In this document: positions 1-5,364 of the stretch, piece by piece
How the letters are laid out: every line of letters begins with the position of its first letter
Position numbering within the stretch: position 1 is the stretch's first letter
Origin: Candidatus Methanoplasma reticulitermitis
GTDB taxonomy: Archaea; Thermoplasmatota; Thermoplasmata; Methanomassiliicoccales; Methanomethylophilaceae
DNA: 6,042 bases
Assembly (NCBI GenBank): GCA_031287135.1
Contig: JAITTK010000080.1
Span: 1 to 6,042, forward strand
Direction: 5' to 3'
Made by a program: the position numbers and the translations under genes
The notes under the pieces: model-generated
Told to the model about the DNA's origin: nothing
The model's database searches: none
The model's input: the letters and a program-made list of their open reading frames with translations, nothing else

Positions 1-203
1 AATATCTGGTTTATGAAGGTCTCATACACCTGCAAAGGAGTTATCGTCGTCGAGCTTATGGTCACCGAGTATCCCGCTAGCACCAGAAGTGCGACGGTCA
101 CCGCAATTATGTAGGTAAGTCTCTTCGCACGTACTTTCCGTATCGATTCCCGGTCCGCATCGTCTTCTTTGTTTCCGAACAGCTTCGATGTGATTGTTCC
201 CAT
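1..203 (-). CDS. FecCD/BtuC-type ABC transporter permease, N-terminal part (cut by window edge)
   Basis: This is the first 67 codons of the integral membrane subunit of a metal-chelate/corrinoid importer; the rest lies left of the window. The ATG at 203-201 opens a basic, polar cytoplasmic N-terminus (residues 1-29, with the stretch NKEDDADRES). A hydrophobic segment at about residues 30-49 (YIIAVTVALLVLAGY) follows, and then ITPLQVYETF, which matches the 'ISPxEV' stretch that follows TM1 in FecCD permeases. A GAGG at about 214-211 lies 7 nt ahead of the ATG and is a fair ribosome-binding site. The gene starts 43 bp after the stop of the binding-protein gene on the same strand, so the two are very likely co-transcribed. 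The family call rests on the short N-terminus plus its neighbours; the substrate cannot be read. Confidence 0.8.
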   Translation of the reverse strand, partial: MGTITSKLFGNKEDDADRESIRKVRAKRLTYIIAVTVALLVLAGYSVTISSTTITPLQVYETFINQI

Positions 204-226
204 TCAGGTCCCTCGTTAAGGAAGAT

Positions 227-242
227 AGGGGGCGGTCCCCCT
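227..242 (-). other. G+C-rich stem-loop between binding-protein and permease genes
   Basis: A perfect 6-bp stem, AGGGGG/CCCCCT, closes a 4-nt loop (233-236). It lies only a few bases after the binding-protein stop codon and before the permease ribosome-binding site. No T-run follows on the minus strand, so it is not a classical terminator. It may protect the 3' end of a processed binding-protein message or reduce read-through into the permease; this role is inferred. Confidence 0.5.
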
Positions 243-246
243 TGTT

Positions 247-1656
247 TCATGCGTAACCGGTGTATACGAACACGCCGTTATGGTCTATGTTGTAGTCCTT
301 GATCCCCATCCAGTCTATGTACTCGTTGTGGAGTCCGACCGGGTCTATCGACGAGTATGCATCGGGGTTTATAATCTTGGCCATATAGGCCGCGAGAAGT
401 ATCCCTCCGGTGCATCCGTTCCTGAAATCGCCGGCTATCATGGCTATTTTCTCATCCGTGATAAGAGTGCGGCCGCTCGCATTCTTCCATGCGGCCTCTA
501 TCTCCGAGTAATCGTCCGTGGTGTAACCGTGGTCCGGTACCCCGGGGTTAACGGAGCCGCCGTAGGTGTATTTGACCATGTGCAGGAAGAAGTAATCAAC
601 ATGCACATCCGGATCGTCGTTGAAGATCGCATCCACCTGAACCGTGGCTCCTCCGGATGTATCCCCGTCGCCTCCTATGACCCCGAGTATATTCCTGCCT
701 CCTGCAAGAATCACAGCCTGTCCGAGCGGGTCGCCGCTTTTGTAGAGGCTGATCGTTTTGTATGTCTCGTTCATGAAATACTGTGTCGATGTGTAATTAC
801 TCATCCCCACGATCGGTTTCTCGCCGTCGGGTATGGAATCCGCCATGCCCAACAGCTTGTCCCTGTGGTCAATTATCCAATTGGTGTATGCCTCGGCACG
901 CTCGACGTTGCCGAATATGTACCCCGCTTTCAGTATCCCCTGTATGAAGTTGGATTTCGAGGTGTTGGTGAGATCCGGGACATACAGTCCCAGATAAAGA
1001 ACATCACATCCGACGATCTTCTCCTGCTTTTCCTCATATTTGGCGGAGGTCAGGGGAGCGAAGACCAGCAGAACATCGAGATCCATGCTGTTCACGAGGT
1101 CATAGTCCGGCATGCTCATGTTGACCATGTTTTTGAGGCCGGCCCGCTGTTCCTCATCGAAGTAGAAATCCCGGCAGACGTACGGTGCGTTGTCCACCGC
1201 GACGACATTGCCGCCCTGTCCGAGGATCAGCATCATCTCGGTGTTGGTGAAGTACTCGGCACCGATCCTTCCGATGTCTAGATCCATGTCCCGTTCTTTC
1301 TGGATGCCGTCGAGGAACCAAAGATGTTCGGCCGTGCCGCCGGCTATCGCACGTATCTGTTCCGCATCTCTGCCGTCGATGACGCCGTCGTTGTTCGCAT
1401 CGGCAAATCTGAGGCTCATCTTCCCCTCGAGTTCCGAGATCTTTTCGTCATTGCCGTCAGACTGTGCTTTGATGTATTCCTCGACGATCTCCGCATCGTT
1501 CTCATCGATTTTCCAATCTCTGTCGGCATTTCCGAAGACCTCGAGATCAACGTCAATGTCTCCCGAGGCTCCGTCGTTTTTCAGGACCATATACGCAGCC
1601 GCCCCAGCGGCGACAAGAATGGCAACGGCTATGATCGCACCAACTTTGGCATTCAT
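247..1656 (-). CDS. ABC transporter substrate-binding protein with EF-hand/dockerin-like repeats
   Basis: This 469-residue extracytoplasmic binding protein should capture an iron chelate, corrinoid or similar ligand and deliver it to the FecCD-type permease encoded next. Residues 5-24 are an uncleaved-looking membrane anchor (GAIIAVAILVAAGAAAY); there is no lipobox cysteine. Two Asp/Asn-rich calcium-loop repeats follow at about 43-54 (NADRDWKIDEND) and 85-97 (ADANNDGVIDGRD), each with a helix after it, as in dockerin/EF-hand modules. From about residue 128 the fold resembles a class III (TroA/BtuF-like) periplasmic-binding protein: VVAVDNAPYV, a DLDVLLVF strand, a long central helix, and a C-terminal lobe with NGCTGGILLAAYMAK. 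The frame is open 26 codons further, to an ATG at 1734. I prefer the ATG at 1656 because the protein then begins right at the membrane anchor and a TATA-like element sits 27 nt upstream. Ligand identity is unknown. Confidence 0.85.
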   Translation of the reverse strand: MNAKVGAIIAVAILVAAGAAAYMVLKNDGASGDIDVDLEVFGNADRDWKIDENDAEIVEEYIKAQSDGNDEKISELEGKMSLRFADANNDGVIDGRDAEQIRAIAGGTAEHLWFLDGIQKERDMDLDIGRIGAEYFTNTEMMLILGQGGNVVAVDNAPYVCRDFYFDEEQRAGLKNMVNMSMPDYDLVNSMDLDVLLVFAPLTSAKYEEKQEKIVGCDVLYLGLYVPDLTNTSKSNFIQGILKAGYIFGNVERAEAYTNWIIDHRDKLLGMADSIPDGEKPIVGMSNYTSTQYFMNETYKTISLYKSGDPLGQAVILAGGRNILGVIGGDGDTSGGATVQVDAIFNDDPDVHVDYFFLHMVKYTYGGSVNPGVPDHGYTTDDYSEIEAAWKNASGRTLITDEKIAMIAGDFRNGCTGGILLAAYMAKIINPDAYSSIDPVGLHNEYIDWMGIKDYNIDHNGVFVYTGYA

Positions 1657-1678
1657 GCCGCTGAATACGGGTTTCTGT

Positions 1679-1686
1679 ATTAAAAC
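1679..1686 (-). promoter_or_regulatory. TATA-like element for the binding-protein/permease unit
   Basis: On the minus strand this reads TTTTAATA. Its centre is about 27 nt from the ATG at 1656, the distance expected for an archaeal TATA box and a leaderless transcript start. No SD sequence precedes that ATG. A second AT-rich candidate, TTTTATAA, lies on the same strand around 1716-1723, about 60 nt from the ATG, so the assignment is tentative. Confidence 0.4.
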
Positions 1687-1703
1687 ATACCTTTTTTTAA
1701 TTC

Positions 1704-1741
1704 GTAACACCAAAATTATAAAAAACAGGTGCAAGTATTAC
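1704..1741. promoter_or_regulatory. Possible operator: inverted half-sites flanking the ATPase TATA box
   Basis: GTAACAC at 1704-1710 and GTATTAC at 1735-1741 form an inverted pair matching at 6 of 7 positions, 24 bp apart, around the TATA-like box at 1716-1723. A nested CACC/GGTG pair lies at 1708-1711 and 1728-1731. The arms are short and the spacing fits no metalloregulator site I can name, so a regulator-binding role is only a suggestion. The position in a shared divergent promoter of an uptake locus makes it worth listing. Confidence 0.2.
1716..1723 (+). promoter_or_regulatory. TATA box for the ABC ATPase gene
   Basis: TTATAAAA is centred about 29 nt ahead of the ATG at 1749, which places the expected transcript start within a few bases of the start codon. 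No SD sequence is present between them, consistent with a leaderless mRNA. Confidence 0.55.
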
Positions 1742-1748
1742 TGATACA

Positions 1749-2510
1749 ATGCAGCTCAGAATGGAGGGCGTCGAGTTCAGTTACGGCAGTGACCCTGTAC
1801 TTAGGAATGTGGGGATGGAACTCCATCCATCCGAGATACTGGGGATATTGGGGCCGAACGGATCCGGGAAGACCACCATGGTGCGATGCATAAACGGGAT
1901 ATTGTCTCCTCAGCAGGGCAGCATAACCCTTGATGCCAAGGAGATAAGGTCTCTTCCGAGGCCGGATGTTGCGAAGAACATAAGCTATGTGCCTCACAAC
2001 TCTTCCAACGACACAATCACCCCGAATGTGTTCGAGGTAGTTCTCATGGGCCGCAGGCCGCACGTCACATGGGAGTTCGGTGAGCGGGACAGGGAGATTG
2101 CCTGGAATGCAATGGAGGAAATGGACGTGAAGAAATTCGCGGCCACCGATTTCAGCAAACTCAGCAGCGGACAGGCTCAGAGGGTACTCATCGCCAGGGC
2201 CATAGCCCAAGAGGCCAAGGTACTGCTCCTTGATGAACCAACCAGCAATCTCGATGTCAAATACCAGATAGATGTCATGGAGACGATACACAATATAGTC
2301 CATCGCAGGAAGATCGGGGCCTGCGCGATAGTTCATGACCTCGATCTCGCGATGAGATTCTGCGATAAGGTGATATTGCTTCAGAGCGGGAGGATCGTGG
2401 CCGCGGGGCCGACAAGGATGGTCCTCACCCCGGAGAACATAAAGCGGGTTTACGAAGTCAATGCGGTTATAGACGAATCATACCTCCGCCCCAGGGTCCT
2501 AATCCTGTGA
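1749..2510 (+). CDS. FecE/BtuD-type ABC transporter ATP-binding protein
   Basis: This 253-residue ATPase should power the FecCD-type importer encoded divergently. All core ABC motifs are visible: Walker A GPNGSGKT at 35-42, signature LSSGQ at 138-142, Walker B VLLLDEP at 158-164 with catalytic Glu163, D-loop SNLD at 166-169, and the switch His196 in AIVHDLDLA. The FecE/FepC subfamily is suggested by VFEVVLMGRRPH after the Q-loop and by the overall length. At the Q-loop position, where YVPQ is usual, the protein reads YVPH, with His83 in place of Gln (codon CAC). The start is the ATG behind the TATA box. The gene stands alone on the plus strand, with its permease and binding-protein partners in the opposite direction. 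Substrate could be ferric chelate, corrinoid or another metal complex; the sequence does not decide. Confidence 0.9.
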   Translation: MQLRMEGVEFSYGSDPVLRNVGMELHPSEILGILGPNGSGKTTMVRCINGILSPQQGSITLDAKEIRSLPRPDVAKNISYVPHNSSNDTITPNVFEVVLMGRRPHVTWEFGERDREIAWNAMEEMDVKKFAATDFSKLSSGQAQRVLIARAIAQEAKVLLLDEPTSNLDVKYQIDVMETIHNIVHRRKIGACAIVHDLDLAMRFCDKVILLQSGRIVAAGPTRMVLTPENIKRVYEVNAVIDESYLRPRVLIL

Positions 2511-2517
2511 TCCATCC

Positions 2518-2564
2518 CATCCCGGACCTCCGACGGCACGGGATGTTTTACCGCACTGTCGGAG
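2518..2564 (+). other. Interlocking inverted repeats downstream of the ATPase gene (terminator or pseudoknot)
   Basis: CATCCCG (2518-2524) pairs perfectly with CGGGATG (2539-2545), which is followed by TTTT. CTCCGAC (2528-2534) pairs perfectly with GTCGGAG (2558-2564), and two more pairs (G-U, G-C) are possible inward. Because the order is A-B-A'-B', the RNA could form an H-type pseudoknot or switch between two stems. A third small dyad (2561-2577) overlaps B'. The element starts 8 nt after the ATPase stop codon, in the 121-bp convergent spacer to the SCP2 gene. The simplest reading is a transcription terminator acting in one or both directions. I see nothing else in the rest of that spacer except the 8-bp palindrome CGGTACCG at 2612-2619. 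Confidence 0.45.
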
Positions 2565-2631
2565 ATCGTGATCTTCCGGACGAAACCATGCGGCAGCCGA
2601 AGACGGTGATGCGGTACCGGTCGGACGGGGA

Positions 2632-2964
2632 TCAGAAGAATTTCTTAAGGAACAGAAGGTCCTGTATGTTTCCCTTGACAGAGATTTTTTTCGTGATGTA
2701 TGCTTTCATCGGTCTCAGAGTGCCGTCGATCAGTCCCTGAAGGCTTTCGGGTGTGGATATGAGGGTGATATCGGCGCCGCTGAGCATCTCCGGTCTGAAA
2801 TCCTCTATTCTGGCATTCTCCAGCCTCATCGAATAGTGCTCGGTCGAGAGATCTATGTTGATCGTCTTGCTAAGCGGCATTATCTCCTCCTTTGCCCGCT
2901 CGTCTTTGTCCATTTTCCTGTGGAATTTGTCAATGAGAGTCTGAATCGAAGCTTCCATGCTCAT
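2632..2964 (-). CDS. Small SCP2 sterol-binding-domain protein
   Basis: This 110-residue soluble protein matches the SCP-2-like lipid-carrier fold in its C-terminal two thirds: a strand with NARIEDFRPE, then GADITLISTPESLQGLIDG, then PMKAYITKKISVKG and the final hydrophobic helix ending LLFLKKFF. The N-terminal 30 residues are a charged helix (FHRKMDKDERAKEE). There is no signal peptide or membrane segment, so it should be cytoplasmic. Members bind hydrophobic ligands; the archaeal versions have no established role, and sterols are not an expected ligand here. It is a domain-only protein of about the usual size for stand-alone members. It starts 4 nt after the rnhB stop codon, with GGTGAT as ribosome-binding site overlapping that stop. 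A second ATG two codons later (2958) is an alternative start. Confidence 0.8.
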   Translation of the reverse strand: MSMEASIQTLIDKFHRKMDKDERAKEEIMPLSKTINIDLSTEHYSMRLENARIEDFRPEMLSGADITLISTPESLQGLIDGTLRPMKAYITKKISVKGNIQDLLFLKKFF

Positions 2965-2974
2965 GTTATCACCA
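2965..2974 (-). promoter_or_regulatory. Ribosome-binding site overlapping the rnhB stop codon
   Basis: On the minus strand the junction reads TGGTGATAAC followed by ATG. GGTGAT matches the archaeal anti-SD and contains the rnhB stop TGA. This supports the ATG at 2964 as the SCP2 start and suggests that ribosomes finishing rnhB restart on the SCP2 gene. Confidence 0.6.
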
Positions 2975-3607
2975 GTCGCTGATCCTGGTGTTCTTAGAGA
3001 GGGTCATCATCTGCCTCACAGGTTCCCAGGAGCAACGTGTATGCGGTGGTGGACTCCCGTTATCTTTTATCCATTTTTCTATGAATTCCATGGTGTAGCG
3101 GTCGCTTGGGTATCCGCTGCCGATGTTCATGCCGAACTCTCTCTGTATATCCTCTATCATCCTGTCCCTCGTGACCTTTGCGATTATGGACGCGGCAGAC
3201 ACGATCGGGAATATGTCATCCGCTTTATGCCTGGCAATGATCTCGGGTCCCTTTACCCTCATGCCCATGTCCTTTGAGAAACCCGCCTCGTTGACATCCG
3301 GGCAGTCCGCATACACGACGGATACCGGGACCTCCGAACACGCCTTCACGAACATCCCCAATTCGATATCGTTCAGCGAGACGGTCTTCCGGAGTTCATC
3401 TATCTCCGAAGCCGATGCGATCACGGTACCGGTCCTGCAGACGTCTCTGATCTGATCATACATGCGCTCTCTGGTCCTGGGCGAGAGCTTCTTCGAGTCT
3501 TTGACACCGATCCCGATGACCGCGGTATCCGATTCCGAGTAAACCGCCCCCACCACGAGAGGGCCGAGCACCGAACCCCTTCCGGCCTCGTCTATACCGC
3601 ACAACAT
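2969..3607 (-). CDS. rnhB: Ribonuclease HII
   Basis: RNase HII cuts the RNA strand of RNA-DNA hybrids, including single ribonucleotides left in DNA. With the ATG at 3607 the protein has 212 residues, normal for archaeal members. Visible landmarks are GIDEAGRG at 4-11 with catalytic Asp6 and Glu7, VKDSKKLS at 35-42, Asp101 in VYADCPDV, HKAD at 127-130 with catalytic Asp130, VSAASIIAKVTRDR at 136-149, and GSGYPSD at 163-169 with the substrate-sensing Tyr166. All four catalytic acids are present. Residue 12 is Ser where Pro is usual (GRGSVLGP). The frame extends to in-frame GTG codons at 3625 and 3613. The ATG is preferred because the protein then begins directly at the first strand and a TATA-like box lies 30 nt upstream. 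The SCP2 gene follows in a translationally coupled pair. Confidence 0.95.
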   Translation of the reverse strand: MLCGIDEAGRGSVLGPLVVGAVYSESDTAVIGIGVKDSKKLSPRTRERMYDQIRDVCRTGTVIASASEIDELRKTVSLNDIELGMFVKACSEVPVSVVYADCPDVNEAGFSKDMGMRVKGPEIIARHKADDIFPIVSAASIIAKVTRDRMIEDIQREFGMNIGSGYPSDRYTMEFIEKWIKDNGSPPPHTRCSWEPVRQMMTLSKNTRISDW

Positions 3608-3632
3608 GCTCACGGGATGGCACACCGACTGA

Positions 3633-3641
3633 TATTTATTA
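3633..3641 (-). promoter_or_regulatory. TATA-like element for rnhB-SCP2
   Basis: TAATAAATA on the minus strand is centred about 30 nt from the rnhB ATG at 3607. It is only about 12 nt from the GTG at 3625, which argues against that earlier start. It lies in the 91-bp divergent gap shared with mptA. Confidence 0.5.
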
Positions 3642-3670
3642 CTCTTACTAAGTTTCTTGTAACTACATAC

Positions 3671-3677
3671 TTTTTAA
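3671..3677 (+). promoter_or_regulatory. TATA-like element for mptA
   Basis: TTTTTAA is centred about 25 nt ahead of the mptA ATG at 3699, which has no SD sequence (the preceding bases are TTACGCGAC). This predicts a leaderless mptA transcript. Confidence 0.5.
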
Positions 3678-3698
3678 GTTAAAACGATATTACGCGAC

Positions 3699-4601
3699 AT
3701 GGGTCTTAAGTGCGATGTGCAATACAAAAGAGGGGATACATGGTCCAAATTGACCAAGGTCGGCGTGACCGGTGTCAGGAAACCCGTCGCGGTCAGAAGA
3801 AAAGGGATAAGCAACACTCTCAACGGGGCTCTGAACTGTTCCATAGATATATTCGTGGACCTCCCGGCCGATCAGAAAGGGTCTCATCTGTCAAGGAACG
3901 TTGAGGTCCTAAGCGATGTCGTCGAAGAAAGCATAAAAGCTCCGGTGACCGGGCTGGAGAATATGGCCAGCGATATGTGCAAGAAACTTCTGATCCACCA
4001 TGAATATGCCCAGACCGCAAATGTCAGCATCAGGGCGGAATACTTCCGGGAAAGCAAAACGCCCACCGGAAGGGACACATTGGAGATATACAAGTTACTG
4101 GCCGGAGGGTCTGTGGTCAGGGGCGGCAAAGTCAGGAAGACCATAGGCGTGGAGGTGATCGGAATGACGGCATGCCCGTGCGCGCAGCAGACCGTGACCG
4201 AGATGCTGGGTTGCGGCAGCGAGGTGCCCATAATGTCTCACAACCAGAGGAACATATGCACCGCATTGTTCACCATGGACGATGACACGGAGATAGAAGC
4301 AGACGAGATCATAGACATCGTTCAGGGTGCGTTCTCATCCCCGACCTACGAGCTCCTCAAGAGAGATGATGAGGGCCAGGTCGTTATAAACGCCCACACG
4401 AACCCCAGATTCGTGGAGGATGTAGTGAGGAAGGTCCTCGAGTTCGTCGTCGACAGGTATGAAAGACTCCCGGACAATGTGGAGATAACGGTGAAGAGCG
4501 AGTCGGAGGAGTCGATACACAAGCACAACGCATTCGCGGAAAGGACGGCTGTGCTGGGTGAACTGAGAGAGGAGTACAGAAACAGGACGTTCAGTCGCTG
4601 A
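3699..4601 (+). CDS. mptA: GTP cyclohydrolase MptA (FolE2/GCYH-IB family)
   Basis: MptA is the Fe(II)-dependent archaeal GTP cyclohydrolase that turns GTP into 7,8-dihydroneopterin 2',3'-cyclic phosphate, the first step to tetrahydromethanopterin. In Haloferax volcanii the homologue is also needed for folate and for the tRNA base archaeosine. The 300-residue length is typical. Family landmarks are QKGSHLSR at 59-66, GMTACPCAQ at 155-163 with the Cys159/Cys161 pair, the metal-site region SHNQR at 180-184 with His181, YELLKRDDE at 217-225, and ESIHKHNAFAE at 271-281 near the C-terminus. The start is the ATG behind a TATA-like box. The 3' end overlaps the convergent CDIN1-family gene by 11 bp. 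In a Methanomassiliicoccales host, which lacks the usual methyl branch of CO2 reduction, the product may serve archaeosine or another pterin rather than methanogenic C1 transfer; that part is inference. Confidence 0.95.
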   Translation: MGLKCDVQYKRGDTWSKLTKVGVTGVRKPVAVRRKGISNTLNGALNCSIDIFVDLPADQKGSHLSRNVEVLSDVVEESIKAPVTGLENMASDMCKKLLIHHEYAQTANVSIRAEYFRESKTPTGRDTLEIYKLLAGGSVVRGGKVRKTIGVEVIGMTACPCAQQTVTEMLGCGSEVPIMSHNQRNICTALFTMDDDTEIEADEIIDIVQGAFSSPTYELLKRDDEGQVVINAHTNPRFVEDVVRKVLEFVVDRYERLPDNVEITVKSESEESIHKHNAFAERTAVLGELREEYRNRTFSR

Positions 4602-5355
4602 TCCGGTCCAATTTCCTGTCCAGCACGGACATGTCCGATATGTAGACGTCCTCGGGGCATTCCATGTCATCCAGACATCCTGTCCAGTACACGACAAGGC
4701 CCGGTCCGAAGAGCTTCGTGTAAGGACACAGCTGCTTTCTTGAGTTGAAACGGAATTCGACATTGTCGCCGAATGACGCTTTGCTCTCTATCCAGCAGAT
4801 CTTCTTCCCCTCATAGACCATCGGTTCGTCCAGAAGGCAGTCAGGGGTCTTCTGTCCTTCTCCGCCCCGGAGGTCCTCCTCCGTCTTGTATGTGATTCCC
4901 TGGCCGTCAAGCCATTCGTGGAGGAGCTCCTCCCCCCATATCCCCCTCTCCCTCTGTCTGTCGTTGGCAACAGGAGAATAGACATAATCGTTCCTCACGA
5001 CATCCCTGACCTCTTCGGCGGTATCCGGACTGTCCAGAAGCTCCGGGGATTTTATGAACTCCCAGAATTGCTTCTTGCTCGCTCCGTCTTCCAGGAATAT
5101 GAACATGGCGACAAGTATGGGAGGGAACCTGTAGTGGTCCGAGATCTCCATTATCGTCCTTCCTCTCTTCCACTCCTTCAGCATGACGGGGGCTTTCTGC
5201 TTCACCATGTGGAAACGCTTCTTGACATCCCTGCTGGTCTTCTGTGTGTAAAGGGTCTCCACCAGCCTGTGGTCGTACCCTTTCTCTATGAGCAGACCGA
5301 TATCCCCCGGTCTGTTGAGGGAGTCATACAGTTTCTTGTACTCTTTGTATTCCAT
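4591..5355 (-). CDS. CDIN1 (C15orf41)/TPD-motif family protein, putative PD-(D/E)XK nuclease
   Basis: This 254-residue protein resembles the conserved family that includes human CDIN1 (C15orf41). The N-terminal half (to about residue 115) is charged and helical, with a helix-turn-helix-like stretch around 65-90 (GRTIMEISDHYRFPPILVAM). The C-terminal half carries a nuclease-like core: GIWGEELLHEWL at 138-149, the family's TPD motif at 170-172, WIESKASFGD at 188-197 with a Glu190-x-Lys192 pair, and KQLCPYTKLFGPGLVVYW at 207-224. Asp172 with Glu190/Lys192 fits a PD-(D/E)XK active site. There is no signal or membrane segment. Its start lies 4 nt after the stop of the upstream reductase gene, and its 3' end overlaps mptA tail-to-tail. 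Human CDIN1 is linked to congenital dyserythropoietic anaemia type I; the archaeal substrate is not known to me. Confidence 0.8.
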   Translation of the reverse strand: MEYKEYKKLYDSLNRPGDIGLLIEKGYDHRLVETLYTQKTSRDVKKRFHMVKQKAPVMLKEWKRGRTIMEISDHYRFPPILVAMFIFLEDGASKKQFWEFIKSPELLDSPDTAEEVRDVVRNDYVYSPVANDRQRERGIWGEELLHEWLDGQGITYKTEEDLRGGEGQKTPDCLLDEPMVYEGKKICWIESKASFGDNVEFRFNSRKQLCPYTKLFGPGLVVYWTGCLDDMECPEDVYISDMSVLDRKLDRISD

Positions 5356-5364
5356 CTTATCACT
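5356..5364 (-). promoter_or_regulatory. Stop/start junction between the reductase and CDIN1-family genes
   Basis: On the minus strand the junction reads AGTGATAAG followed by ATG. GTGAT is a partial anti-SD match and contains the reductase stop TGA. The layout and 4-nt spacing equal those of the rnhB-SCP2 junction, which suggests coupled translation. Confidence 0.45.

Noticed and set aside
280..1281. Long plus-strand open frame (333 codons) opposite the binding-protein gene, and a second one at 1190-1744
   Set aside because: The minus-strand product has an anchor, EF-hand loops and a binding-protein fold. The plus-strand translations show no family features and are explained by codon bias of the real gene.
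2511..2631. Possible tRNA or small RNA gene in the convergent spacer
   Set aside because: No cloverleaf or T-loop (GTTCGA-like) signature was found; the structure is better read as terminator or pseudoknot.
2507..2740. Plus-strand 77-codon frame overlapping the ATPase stop
   Set aside because: It has no recognisable motif, runs through the dyad-rich spacer and then antisense to the SCP2 gene.
2973..2985. Identical 13-mer CAGTCGCTGATCC at the ends of rnhB (2973-2985) and the CDIN1-family gene (4592-4604)
   Set aside because: It encodes a short RISD-like C-terminal end in both; a single 13-bp match in 6 kb is within reach of chance and there is no flanking repeat.
3651..3664. AGTT/AACT dyad in the rnhB-mptA promoter gap
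   Set aside because: Only 4-bp arms in AT-rich DNA; too weak to call an operator.
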